From Paenibacillaceae bacterium (GTDB taxonomy: Bacteria; Bacillota; Bacilli; Paenibacillales; Paenibacillaceae), in NCBI GenBank assembly GCA_004134985.1, contig REGQ01000001.1, positions 124,001 to 188,000 on the forward strand: 64,000 nucleotides of DNA. The letters run 5' to 3'. The notes under the pieces are model-generated. The model was not told the DNA's origin and ran no database searches. It worked only from the letters and a program-made list of their open reading frames with translations. The position numbers and the translations under genes were made by a program. Below are positions 18,061-27,400 of this stretch, piece by piece; within the stretch, counting starts at the first letter, position 1; every line of letters begins with the position of its first letter.

Positions 18061-18198
18061 TTACTCTGGTCGTCCATCTTTGTTGAGTCCGAGGGCTGCC
18101 AATTCAACTTCCACATCTTGCTGCAGCGTAGCAGGAACTTGCGCGAACGTACGCCTTCCTGCAATGATCAGCGTCGCAAATACAGTAACGAGTGCCAT
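18061..18198 (-). CDS. CD1375-like small phage protein, 45 aa
   Basis: The protein starts MALVTVFATLIIAGRRTFAQ, then VPATLQQDVEVELAALGL. This N terminus and size match the small CD1375/XkdX-type proteins found between tail and lysis genes of Firmicute phages; their function is not known. ATG at 18198 follows GGAGGAGG. The open frame extends upstream but into the preceding terminator. Terminators flank it on both sides. Confidence 0.75.
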   Translation of the reverse strand: MALVTVFATLIIAGRRTFAQVPATLQQDVEVELAALGLNKDGRPE

Positions 18199-18221
18199 TG
18201 TGTATCCACCTCCTCCCCATA

Positions 18222-18269
18222 ATAAAAGGAGCCGCAGAAGCATATTAAAAATCATGCTATCCGGCTCCT
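18222..18269 (-). terminator. Terminator at the end of the tail operon
   Basis: AGGAGCCG (18227-18234) pairs with CGGCTCCT (18262-18269), with an inner stem AGCAT/ATGCT, followed by TTTTATTATG on the minus strand. Its distal arm overlaps the stop region of the 18257-18484 gene. Confidence 0.85.
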
Positions 18270-18484
18270 AAAAACAAGACATATAGTTCGGCGATTGCTT
18301 CCATGGCCGTCAGATTCTCCCGCCTGGACTCCGCAAGTTCGGCTTCAAGCTGCGCAATTCGTTCCTCGGCTGACGGTGATGGTTCCGGCTTTGGTTCCGG
18401 CGGTGTGTACGGGTATTTGTATTCGACGCCGTTGACTTCTTCAATGATGTATTGAACGCCGTCTTCTTCGATTATTTTAGCCAA
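18257..18484 (-). CDS. Small tail-associated protein, 75 aa (XkdW-like position)
   Basis: TTG at 18484 follows GGGGGCGG. The N-terminal half is beta-like (MAKIIEEDGVQYIIEEVNG), a proline-rich linker PPEPKPEPSPS follows, and the C-terminal half is a coiled coil (AEERIAQLEAELAESRREN). It sits at the end of the tail operon after the fibre genes, where PBSX-like phages have XkdW. Function is unknown. Confidence 0.65.
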   Translation of the reverse strand: MAKIIEEDGVQYIIEEVNGVEYKYPYTPPEPKPEPSPSAEERIAQLEAELAESRRENLTAMEAIAELYVLFLGAG

Positions 18485-18487
18485 AAT

Positions 18488-19486
18488 TTACCGCCCCCTC
18501 ACATATTTGAGCACAAAACCGTCACCGCCGTTAGTCCCATCTTGGGAAGCGTGTAAAGCTCCAGAACTATACCTGCGGCCTCCTAATCCACCAGTCGCAG
18601 ATATAGTTACTGTTTCAACTATCTTCTTTGCGACTGTCACAATCAGACCACCGCCTCCGCCTCCGCCTCCGCCTCCGCCAAGTCTTGTTTTGTTAGAGGG
18701 TTCTGGAAATAAGCCGTCACCGCCATTGAGACCTTTAGCGGCAATTGAACCAGTTCCTGTTATGTTGTCAGCAATCAAAAATACACTCCCCCCGCCAAAA
18801 CCGCCTCCTCCGCCTAATCCACCATCCAAATGAGGCGACCACTCATTTTGATTCGCTCCTCTACCGCCATTACCACCACCAGCACCCTTATAAAGACCAA
18901 CAATTTCAAGGGATTTTGATGACTTTATTAATGTTATATTGGTGGAGAACCCTGGTGTTGGCAGGGTTACAATTCCAAAACGTATGCCTCCTCCATTTCC
19001 TCCTGCCGAGCCTTCTCCTGCTACGCCTCCACCACCACCTTCACCACCAATATTGCTACCCTCACCACCACCATTTCCACCATTTCCACCGGCGCCTCCG
19101 CCACCACCGCCAACACCGCCATACCAATTCATCGGAGTTCCCCCAATCGACCCAGGAACCCCTTCACCTTTGCCTCCTCCGCCTCCACCAGCACCTGCTC
19201 CACCCCCTCTGCCACTGGCCGATCCACCTTTTCCACTCACAGAGAGTAGTCCATCTACTCTTGCATCGCCACTAACTAGAATGATGATCCAGGAATCACT
19301 AGGTGTGACGGTCACCCCAGATGGAATGTATATACTACTGAATCGATGTATGCCACTCGGCAACTGTACGTTGGCCGTAGGATTAAACGCCCCGTCCGAG
19401 CCGTCATTAAAAACCTCAAGCTCGGCCAACCAATCCGGGCAGCATCCGCCCCCGCCATTTTGTTGCGGAATCTTAACAATACCCAT
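18488..19486 (-). CDS. Glycine-rich tail tip or fibre adhesin
   Basis: The 332-aa protein has a non-repetitive N terminus (MGIVKIPQQNGGGGCCPDWL and a beta region LPSGIHRFSSIYIPSGVTVT), then about 230 residues dominated by glycine runs of up to 11 separated by short beta segments, ending in DGFVLKYVRGR. Such glycine-rich domains in phage tail adhesins (for example the gp38 type) form polyglycine-II sheets whose loops choose the receptor. The role here is inferred from composition and from its position at the end of the fibre genes. Confidence 0.7.
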   Translation of the reverse strand: MGIVKIPQQNGGGGCCPDWLAELEVFNDGSDGAFNPTANVQLPSGIHRFSSIYIPSGVTVTPSDSWIIILVSGDARVDGLLSVSGKGGSASGRGGGAGAGGGGGGKGEGVPGSIGGTPMNWYGGVGGGGGGAGGNGGNGGGEGSNIGGEGGGGGVAGEGSAGGNGGGIRFGIVTLPTPGFSTNITLIKSSKSLEIVGLYKGAGGGNGGRGANQNEWSPHLDGGLGGGGGFGGGSVFLIADNITGTGSIAAKGLNGGDGLFPEPSNKTRLGGGGGGGGGGGLIVTVAKKIVETVTISATGGLGGRRYSSGALHASQDGTNGGDGFVLKYVRGR

Positions 19487-19487
19487 G

Positions 19488-19808
19488 CTATACCTCCTCC
19501 ACGCCGTAAACGGTCATTGTAATATCCGTGCCGACATCCTGCTTCGCCGCAAGGACCTGGGATGCAGCTATGACAATTTTAGTATCCTGGATGATGACTG
19601 ATCCTCCCGGCTCTATAGCCAGCCCGTTGATAATCATATTGCCGTTGGCCGCACCGCCCTGATAGATGCTGACTTTGCGCTCTGTCGTCCCTGTGTTAGC
19701 AAGGTAAATTTCCGTGACCTGCGCTGTCGCTCCAGCAGGAGCTGTATATCTTGTAGTGACGGTAGCTGATAGCGCCGCCTGCGCCAGCCGTTTAATCGTG
19801 ACTGCCAA
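19488..19808 (-). CDS. Small beta-rich tail protein, 106 aa
   Basis: TTG at 19808 follows GGGGGCGATG and lies directly after the fibre gene. The sequence is beta-sandwich-like: AAALSATVTTRYTAPAGATA is a typical receptor-region segment, with EIYLANTGTTERKVSIYQGG and IIINGLAIEPGGSVII following. Such small proteins occur next to fibre genes in several phages; the exact function is unknown. Confidence 0.6.
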   Translation of the reverse strand: MAVTIKRLAQAALSATVTTRYTAPAGATAQVTEIYLANTGTTERKVSIYQGGAANGNMIINGLAIEPGGSVIIQDTKIVIAASQVLAAKQDVGTDITMTVYGVEEV

Positions 19809-20573
19809 TTACATCGCCCCCATTCGCAATTTCCTATACAAATCATCCACCGCAGCAGCCGGCTTTTCGATCTGTCCATCAACATATTGCTTTGTCGCGA
19901 TGTGCGTTGGCTGTGTTGGTGCTCCAACATTGGCCTGTCCCGCTGCATCCCGCTGAATGATTCGGTTTGGTGTGGCGACAGCGGTCGCACCGTGTGCCGA
20001 TGTTGCATCCTTGTGCGCATTAATGTCGTCCTGCGCATTTTCGGCAGCGCCTTTTGCTTCGTTTGCTGTAGACTGAGCAGAACTTGCAATCTCCTTAGCT
20101 TCTTCCACTTCATCTTTTGTTGCCCAAACCAGTGATTGATCAATGACCGCGCTGACGTTGGGGGCATTTTGAACAATCGTGATTAAATCAATGTATTTTT
20201 CGACAATATCGGCCCCACCACGCGCAGGAATATACTCTGCAGCTACGCCAGCGTTAGCATAGCAATACAAAATTTCCCCGACGTCTGGATCTTCAGCAAA
20301 TACCCCGATTTCCCGGAAGTAAAACCCTTCCGTCACATCAGCATTTGTGAAGTACCCGCCAATTATAGCCCGGCCGTTCGGCCTCGCCTGTAGCTTTCGA
20401 ATATTAAGTGACATTCTCAGCGTGATCAATCCATTCAAATCCGGAATGATTTGCCCGCCGAGTTGGCCGCTTCCTATCCCGATGCGCGTAAACTTTAGGA
20501 GTGTGCCCGTTTGCGCCTTGGCCTGAAGCACTCTGCCCCTATTCGTTATTTGCATCCCACCGAATGCAGCCAT
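19809..20573 (-). CDS. Tail fibre / collar protein (P2 H N-terminal type)
   Basis: The 254-aa protein begins MAAFGGMQITNRGRVLQAKA, then LLKFTRIGIGSGQLGGQIIP and FTNADVTEGFYFREIGVFAED, which is the baseplate-attachment domain of P2-like tail fibres (DUF3751 type). The rest is a short coiled coil (EVEEAKEIASSAQSTANEAK) and a simple end, much shorter than P2 H. Receptor binding may be left to the glycine-rich protein that follows. Confidence 0.8.
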   Translation of the reverse strand: MAAFGGMQITNRGRVLQAKAQTGTLLKFTRIGIGSGQLGGQIIPDLNGLITLRMSLNIRKLQARPNGRAIIGGYFTNADVTEGFYFREIGVFAEDPDVGEILYCYANAGVAAEYIPARGGADIVEKYIDLITIVQNAPNVSAVIDQSLVWATKDEVEEAKEIASSAQSTANEAKGAAENAQDDINAHKDATSAHGATAVATPNRIIQRDAAGQANVGAPTQPTHIATKQYVDGQIEKPAAAVDDLYRKLRMGAM

Positions 20574-20576
20574 AAC

Positions 20577-21140
20577 TTACACCACCTGTTCTATTGTAAT
20601 GTGGTCCCCGATGTGCAGGACGTTCGCGAAATACAATTCCATGGTCGATTCTGTCGTAATTTCAATTGCTTCGAGCCAGGACCGTTCATTCTTGACGCTG
20701 TTGATTGCTGCAATGAACTCCTTCGCCTTTTCTGTTGTTGCTGAAGGATCGCTGGTCACAACCTTGAAATGATACGGCTCGCCGCCATACTCAAACCATT
20801 CTAAGACTTCACCGGTATCAAACACGGCAGCAATCAGCTCTGCCACTGCTGAAGGCGTGCCCTTACGCTTATGCCAGGGCAACGCGTTTTTCACCAGATC
20901 CCGCCGCTGCTCCAGCGATAAGTCCGGATCGTAGAAATCCACATGCCATTGCCATGCTAGTTCGTCAACCCATTGCTCCGGCAGGGTATCAATATGATGG
21001 ACAATGCTTAATTGTGGGATGAGCGTTGTGACGTCCTTTAGTTGTCGGTCCAGTGATTCGGCAGCCGCCGAAATTGTGGGATCATTCCGCAAGTTCGGTG
21101 GCACCAGATCGATCAATCGAACCATTTGAATGTCAATCAT
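20577..21140 (-). CDS. Baseplate/tail protein I (P2 gpI family)
   Basis: The 187-aa protein contains the family landmarks LVPPNLRNDPTISAAAESLD, then LPEQWVDELAWQWHVDFYDP and RDLVKNALPWHKRKGTPSAV. It builds the baseplate wedge and attaches fibres. ATG at 21140 (MIDIQMVRLID) is chosen because GGGGG lies 7 bases upstream; it overlaps the end of the J gene by 8 bases. Confidence 0.9.
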   Translation of the reverse strand: MIDIQMVRLIDLVPPNLRNDPTISAAAESLDRQLKDVTTLIPQLSIVHHIDTLPEQWVDELAWQWHVDFYDPDLSLEQRRDLVKNALPWHKRKGTPSAVAELIAAVFDTGEVLEWFEYGGEPYHFKVVTSDPSATTEKAKEFIAAINSVKNERSWLEAIEITTESTMELYFANVLHIGDHITIEQVV

Positions 21141-22263
21141 CCTCGATCCCCCCGTAAGTGACAATAATGTCTGTTTCAGGGTTGGTCACAATCGCAATTT
21201 GCGTGTCATCCAGCACAGTATATGATGGGGTAGTCATCTCTACACGGCGCGCTCCTGCATTCATAATCCGCCGCGTTAATTCGGAAGGAATGATATTTCG
21301 TCCGATCCGTGCTTTTTGCCATGACACATAGGCTTGCACTGCCTGATTGATGGATGACTGTATCGTCGACGCTTCAGAAGCGTTTTCGCTGTCAATCCAA
21401 TACTGCAGGTTGACGGTATACGGAACAACCGTAGGGGCTGCTACCGTCACCCGATCCGTTAACGGGCGAATGGTACGGTCATTGAGCACGCCGCTCACTG
21501 CATCGAGGATATCCTGTGTCGGCAACTCCCCGCCTCCCATTAACACCAGCACCGCTACTTCCGCCGGTGCTGGTGAGTAAACCCGCACATCCATGATTCC
21601 AGGATGCGCCGTGCGCGCCCAATACTCATAGGCCCCGGCCGGTCCAGCAACGCTGAATCGCTCAGGCGACGTGTGGATACGCTCCCGATACGGGTCGTCT
21701 GCTTCCATATTCGTTCCACCGGAAGTTTGGGTTAGATTCTCCACAGCAGCAATGTACGGCAGCGGATCGACCAATGTACTTAGCTGACCGGGCATGTATC
21801 CATTGCCAATGGTGCCCGGCTCCATACAAGTAACAGGGATATCGGACGTCAAAGCTCCCGGCGGAATTTCGGCATATGCAGCTGTGGCAAAGAAAACTTC
21901 ATTACCGGCTGAAACGCGGGTGCCCGCTGGGATCGGCGCAGCAGAAGGCAATACTGCAGATAGTCTAAATCGTTGCGTAGTGACCGCCGCTGTAGCGGCC
22001 AGGCGCGTCGTCTCCACAAATGCACCTAAGTGATCCAAATAGTCTTCGGCTGCATAGCGCAATAAATTCCGCTTTGCTGAATGGTCGATCAGCACGCGCT
22101 GTTGAATAATCAAATCAGCAATCGTCATTAAAAAAAGCCGTACCGGATCGCCGGGAAACAGCTTGCGACCAGATACGGCCTCATAGACCGTGATGATTTC
22201 CGTTTTTATCTTTTCTGGATCGACATCCACAAACTGAATGTCCGGCAGATCGAAAACACTCAT
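21133..22263 (-). CDS. Baseplate protein J (gp47 family)
   Basis: A wedge component of the contractile-tail baseplate. The 376-aa protein opens with LPDIQFVDVDPEKI and carries the motifs TRLAATAAVTTQRFRL, then IPAGTRVSAGNEVFFATA and GTNMEADDPYRERIHTSPE, followed by PGIMDVRVYSPAPAEVAVLV, all typical of gpJ. It overlaps the W gene by 4 bases. Confidence 0.93.
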   Translation of the reverse strand: MSVFDLPDIQFVDVDPEKIKTEIITVYEAVSGRKLFPGDPVRLFLMTIADLIIQQRVLIDHSAKRNLLRYAAEDYLDHLGAFVETTRLAATAAVTTQRFRLSAVLPSAAPIPAGTRVSAGNEVFFATAAYAEIPPGALTSDIPVTCMEPGTIGNGYMPGQLSTLVDPLPYIAAVENLTQTSGGTNMEADDPYRERIHTSPERFSVAGPAGAYEYWARTAHPGIMDVRVYSPAPAEVAVLVLMGGGELPTQDILDAVSGVLNDRTIRPLTDRVTVAAPTVVPYTVNLQYWIDSENASEASTIQSSINQAVQAYVSWQKARIGRNIIPSELTRRIMNAGARRVEMTTPSYTVLDDTQIAIVTNPETDIIVTYGGIEDD

Positions 22264-22580
22264 AGCTCTATCCCTTCTTTCAAACGTATGGCCACAACCG
22301 TCATTAATTTCCCGTCGCTCTCGTCGGTATCAAATGTGACGGACACAACTTCGACACGAGGCTCAAAATCAGTAATCGCGGTAACGATATCGGACGTCAT
22401 GATCGCTTGTGAGACTTCCAGCGGCTTATCAAGCGATGCCACGCTAATGCCAAATGACCGATGCAGCGGCACCGTTCCCGACACCGTTGTTATAATGGTG
22501 CGGACGTTTTGTAAAAGCTCATCTATGCCACTAGCAGAAAAATTTATCGGCTGCGGCTTTGAAGAAACGGTATAATCCAT
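22260..22580 (-). CDS. Baseplate protein W (gpW/gp25 family)
   Basis: The 106-aa protein has the lysozyme-like gp25 fold signature: ELLQNVRTIITTVSGTVPLH, RSFGISVASLDKPL and VTAITDFEPRVEVVSVTF. It joins the baseplate to the start of the sheath. ATG at 22580 has GGTGATGAG upstream. Confidence 0.92.
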   Translation of the reverse strand: MDYTVSSKPQPINFSASGIDELLQNVRTIITTVSGTVPLHRSFGISVASLDKPLEVSQAIMTSDIVTAITDFEPRVEVVSVTFDTDESDGKLMTVVAIRLKEGIEL

Positions 22581-22588
22581 CTCATCAC

Positions 22589-22978
22589 CTACACATATTC
22601 CTGGAGTGTAATATCTGCACCGCCCACAAGCAGCTTCCCTCTGTTATCAAGGGAGGTCCATTGCTGACTGATCGCAGATATGTACCATGATTTCGCCCCG
22701 ATCGGCACACCGCCGATGATCAACCTTTCGATTCTTCCTTCATTGCAATACTTAGTTAGACGGGACAATTCATTCCTCGGCTTCATTCCGTACCGGACAT
22801 CGAACCGAATAGAGAATGTTATTTGATCCTGCCCCGGCCCCAAATATTCCGGCTTTGGCTGAGCCAAATGAATATCATGAACCGCCCATCTTGCAGAGCT
22901 GCTTCGCTGGAAATTATCAAACGTCCGGATCTTCTTCTCGCTGGCAACAAAGACGAGCGGCCCGAAAGTCCCGATCAT
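22589..22978 (-). CDS. Tail protein U (P2 gpU family)
   Basis: The 129-aa protein begins MIGTFGPLVFVASEKKIRTF, then SSSARWAVHDIHLAQPKPEY and LGPGQDQITFSIRFDVRYGM, the clear gpU pattern. gpU helps end the tail tube. ATG at 22978 overlaps the stop of the upstream gene (ATGA). Confidence 0.9.
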   Translation of the reverse strand: MIGTFGPLVFVASEKKIRTFDNFQRSSSARWAVHDIHLAQPKPEYLGPGQDQITFSIRFDVRYGMKPRNELSRLTKYCNEGRIERLIIGGVPIGAKSWYISAISQQWTSLDNRGKLLVGGADITLQEYV

Positions 22979-23205
22979 AATTCCCCTACCGTTCCAATAA
23001 AAAATCCTGTCTCGATGCCATTGCCAAGAAATAGACAAAGAACCGGTTCACCTATCACAGGAAGTTGAATGACCGCGTTAGCTATGGGAGGAATCACGGG
23101 TTCTAGCCAATCCGAAACCTGATCATCCTTATCCGGAAATGTTGCCCTTATGGCCTGCTGGCTGGCATCCACGGCCGACACAATGCCTAGTCGTATGTTT
23201 TGCAT
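22975..23205 (-). CDS. Baseplate assembly protein V-like, short
   Basis: At 76 aa this is much shorter than P2 gpV (about 210 aa) and corresponds to its N-terminal OB-type domain: RLGIVSAVDASQQAIRATFP, then PVIGEPVLCLFLGNGIETGF. The spike's C-terminal needle part is absent, so the tip may be made by another protein, or this is a shortened form. It overlaps both neighbours by one or a few bases. Confidence 0.7.
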   Translation of the reverse strand: MQNIRLGIVSAVDASQQAIRATFPDKDDQVSDWLEPVIPPIANAVIQLPVIGEPVLCLFLGNGIETGFFIGTVGEL

Positions 23206-24218
23206 CAGTACCCCAGCACCTTTCTAATTTCAATTCTTGTTTCATATCCATTGCCAATCATATGATTAGCCGAATCAATAATGTACTTACCGTCGAATGC
23301 GCCAAATCCAGCCACCGTAATCGTAACACCTTGCATTAACGAAGGATCACCCATAAGTGTCAAGGAGGCTTTCTCAGCCTCCTTGTTTTTATTCCGGAGT
23401 GCTTTCTGCGCTTTTTTCGTCGCTTCAGCTGCACTAGCCACACGCTCATTAAGTTTCAGTGTAGGCCCTGTCTTGCCGGGAATGCGGTACGTCCCTGTGA
23501 TGGTTGTCTTCTTTTTTTTCTTAGTCATCAGGTAAGTAATCGTACAGGCAGCATAGGCTGCATCTGTCGTGGAAAGATCAAAGTTGTGTGATTTCAAATT
23601 CGACTCACCACGTTTGATGCTTCGCACGGGAGGCATGGATTCATATTTTCGATCATCAAAAAGGACGATTGTGTCATTCGTTACCTTGACACTTACGCCC
23701 TCTTTCGATGCTACTTCTTCTAAAAAACCTATTCCCGTCTGTTCCGTTTGATCCAACCGATCAAACTTTACATCCTGGGTTTCCATCATAACTTTCATCC
23801 CAGCAGCTGCTGCTATTTTACGGGCAATTTGGGAAAGGGATACTTTTTCCCAAGCTTTTGTTGACCGCTCATTTTTAAGCTTGGAGTTAGCAGGCAAGCT
23901 AGCTGCCTTGATGGCTACTGTTTCGGGCGGACCACTAAAATTGACCGAATCAACCGCGAATACACCGCAATTCAGGTATAATGTTTTTCCTGAATTCTCC
24001 CAACTAGGCAAGTTGATCTTTGCTTTAATTCGATCCCCATCTTTCGGCAACCAAGGTTTGCGCCAGTTCCCTTCCCGATCCTCCAGCGTTAACTGCAGGT
24101 CGTCCGCCTGTCCGGTACCGTTATCGGTGTACGAGAAAGAGGTCATAAATTGTGATATGGTGCTTGTAATATTTAACCCTTGATACTCAATTTCTACCTC
24201 TGCGCGGCGCGGATTCAT
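23205..24218 (-). CDS. Late control protein D-like baseplate hub (P2 gpD family)
   Basis: The 337-aa protein starts MNPRRAEVEIEYQGLNIT and includes FSYTDNGTGQADDLQLTLED, LSQIARKIAAAAGMKVMMET and GIGFLEEVASKEGVSVKVTN, the hub pattern of gpD (gp27-like). It forms the trimeric centre of the baseplate. ATG at 24218 overlaps the stop of the X gene; GGGAGG precedes it. Confidence 0.9.
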   Translation of the reverse strand: MNPRRAEVEIEYQGLNITSTISQFMTSFSYTDNGTGQADDLQLTLEDREGNWRKPWLPKDGDRIKAKINLPSWENSGKTLYLNCGVFAVDSVNFSGPPETVAIKAASLPANSKLKNERSTKAWEKVSLSQIARKIAAAAGMKVMMETQDVKFDRLDQTEQTGIGFLEEVASKEGVSVKVTNDTIVLFDDRKYESMPPVRSIKRGESNLKSHNFDLSTTDAAYAACTITYLMTKKKKKTTITGTYRIPGKTGPTLKLNERVASAAEATKKAQKALRNKNKEAEKASLTLMGDPSLMQGVTITVAGFGAFDGKYIIDSANHMIGNGYETRIEIRKVLGY

Positions 24219-24219
24219 C

Positions 24220-24423
24220 CTATTCCTCCCGTCGCCACGGTGGAATACTTTCAGGCGCTGCCGGTTGTATGATAGGCACTTGCAGCAAAACACCTGAAGG
24301 AAACACCGTCGTCTCGATAAAGGAAGGATTGGCCTGCATCAGTAAGGACATGCCATTCTCAGTGCCATACACTTTGAAACTAATAATGTCCCATTGATCA
24401 CCTTGAATGGTTTTGTATGTCAT
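24220..24423 (-). CDS. Tail protein X, LysM-like (P2 gpX family)
   Basis: The 67-aa protein reads MTYKTIQGDQWDIISFKVYG, then LLMQANPSFIETTVFPSGVL and LQVPII, a LysM-type fold as in gpX. It is thought to help mount the baseplate hub. ATG at 24423 overlaps the tape measure stop (ATGA), which settles the start. Confidence 0.9.
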   Translation of the reverse strand: MTYKTIQGDQWDIISFKVYGTENGMSLLMQANPSFIETTVFPSGVLLQVPIIQPAAPESIPPWRREE

Positions 24424-27400
24424 TGGAAACTCAATCTCCTTTCCTGTTGCCTCATCTGCTTGTACCAACGAGAAAAATCATCAAAGGATTGTTTCGATCC
24501 CTGCTCCACCTGCTTTTGCACATCCCCCGGAGCGCCACCCTGAACGACAATTTGGGGGGAGTATACAATAGATGTCTCACTGTTATTGACTGCATGGTTT
24601 TTAATCAGCTTATTGGTTTGCGATGCAAGATCGGACGTGGTGTCATGTCCCATTATTCTATTGGTCTCTTCCAGCAGCGCATGCGATCGCGGTTTGTTGT
24701 TAATCGGAATGGCCATCTCTGGCCCTTCCTCTGCAAAGATAGATGGACGGTTTGCTAAACCACCATCCGCATATTCATCCAGCTTAAGCCCCGTCTTATA
24801 GTCCATCCCCAATCGCTGCCTTGCTTCCGCTGGAATGTTGGATGTGCCGCGTGATTCGTTGAAGACCACATCTACGTTGATTTTATGCTCCGTTGGCATC
24901 TCACTCATCCGATTGTTAATATCATTTATTCTAACGAGAGCAGCGTCGAATCTTGCCTGCTCTTCGGTTGACATATCTTTAAACTTCTTCGCCTGCTCTT
25001 CAAGTGTGCCGCCGAGGTCGATTTCTATGATGTTTTTCTGGGCGTTGTACAATTCTTCGTAGCTGGATTTCGCTGTATTCAGTTCAGCCGTTTTCTCAGA
25101 TTGTTTACTAATTTCATTGAATATTTTCTTGTTAACCTCTTCCGCCTTTTTAAACAAATCATCAGAAGTTCCACTAATAAGACCAATATTTCCAAAATGC
25201 AAGCCAACCGTGTTTCCAAGTTCATTCGCTCTTTTGATCAAGTCTTGCATCTTCGCTGTTCTTTCTTCTGAGAACTCCATTTGATTTATTTTTTGAAACT
25301 CTGCCTCATAGCGCCGAAATAAAGGGATAGCCGCATCAATGGCGTCTCTTTCTGCTGCAAAAGCTTTGACTCGCTCTTCTTGTTTCGCTATTTGATCCCC
25401 AATATTCCCAATTTCTTTTTCTAACTTTGACTGTTGGGCTCGTTTTTCAGCGACAACCCCTTCGAGACGCAATTTTTCCAACGCTAGCTCTGCTTCGTTC
25501 ATCTGGTCGATGATTCCTAGTTTTTCAAGCATCTTTCCTCGCTCGATGTCGTAGTTAGTCAAAGTTTGCGGAAACATGTCTTGTAACTGCTGAGTTAATT
25601 CGGCCATTCTCTCCTGCGCCGCAGTTAGTTCCTCGGCCGTGCCGACATTATTTTTAACCGCATCGTCAAGCGAACGGTATTCATCGGTTAGGGTTTTGGT
25701 CAGTGCGGATTTATCCGCCACTTCCTGATAGCTCTCTGCCGCTTCCCGCAGCGCGCCTCCCATATTGATCATTTCTTTCCGGGCCTTCTCTTGATGCTTG
25801 CGATAGGCAACAAATCCCAAGCCGAGCGCTCCAATACCAGCAACAGCCAAACCGATCGGATTGGCAAGCAAGCCCAGCGCAGGTCCTAACAAACTTACCC
25901 CTTTTGCTGCACCGCCGCCGACACTTGCCAGCTCTTTCATCACCTTAACGGTTCCAAAAATTCCTTTACCCGCTTTCATTGCTGGCATTGCCAGCACACC
26001 AGCTGACAATACAGATGAGGCTCCATTAAAGGAGAATGCCTCTTTAAGCAGACCGCCCAGGATTTTTTTACCCGACCTGGCGATCTCTTTGCCGACCTTT
26101 TCGAATTCCTTCTTCCCTGTGCCCTGCCACCAAGCAGAGAAAGGTTTGGAAACCAGACGATCCCAGGCAATTTTCACTTTGCCGATCCAGTCTGCATTTT
26201 GCCAAACCGGGCTTTTCGTCATGGCGTCATATTCTTTTTCCGCTTGAGCCATGAGATTCGGAATAAGCGCGGTCAGTTGCGTAGCTGCTTTACGGATCGT
26301 TGGGGCCAACTTACTGCCTATCGTGATTTTAGCGCCATCGACAGCGGCTTTGAGCAAGTTCATTGCGCCGGAATAGGTATCCATTTGCGTCTTAGCCATA
26401 TCCATCAAGGCTCCGTCTGCAGAAGATACACTTCCCTTCAAGCTGTCGTACTCATTGCCTAGACCGTCGAGGATGCCTGTGAAGGTCTTTAGATGTTCCT
26501 TACCCGCAATCATCGAAATGTACTGCGCTTTTTGGGCATCGGTCATGGGGTCAATCTTTGCCTTTACCTCACGGAATACCTGTTCAAGTCCCTTAAAATT
26601 TCCTTTGGCATCAAAAGCAGAGAGGCTTAGCTTTCTCATTGCCTTTCCGGGATTACCCAAACCACTTGTAATGTTGGATGTAATGGCATTAATTGCTGTA
26701 CCCGCTTCCGAACCCTTGAAACCACGGTTGGCCAGAATCCCAAGTAAAGCGGCCGATTCTTCGAGTGGCACGTTGTTGGTTTTGAACACGCCACCAGCGA
26801 TAACAAAGGCATCCATCAGTTGCTCAACACTCGTGTTGGCTTTTCGTCCGGTTTGCGCGACCTTGTCCAAATACGGCATTAAATCACCAACGCCGATTCC
26901 CATGGCCGCCATAGAGTCGGTAGCCAGATCCGATGCGCGGCCCAAATTCATGGTACCCGCCTCAGATAGACGTAGGACTGGCTCAATACCGGCCAATACC
27001 TGCTCGGTATTCCAGCCAGCAAGGGATAAGTATTTCAACCCCTCCGCGGCTTCTGTCGCCGTCTTTGATGTTTCGCTACCCATTTCCTTGGCTTTGGCTG
27101 ACAAACGTTCAAAATCATCACCTGATGCGCCTGATACAGCCTTCACATCCGCCATTCCCTGCTCAAACCCCGCGAACGTATCCATAATGTCTTTTCCAAA
27201 GCCGATCACCCTGCGAGCGGCGAAGATGCCGCCGATCATGGTCCCTGCACTTTGAGCCATCGTCGTAAATTTTGTGAAAGCATTTCGCGTGTTGTTCAGT
27301 TCAATCCGAGTGCGCTTGAGGTCTTCTCGCAATGGGCGCGTTGCATCAGGCGGTGACCTTACACGATTAAGCCGCGTCAGGTTGTCCTGCAGCGTGCGAA

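Noticed and set aside
18745-19601. Long plus-strand frames rich in Pro or His opposite the glycine-rich gene
   Set aside because: They are mirror images of the glycine codons; no ribosome site and against the operon direction.
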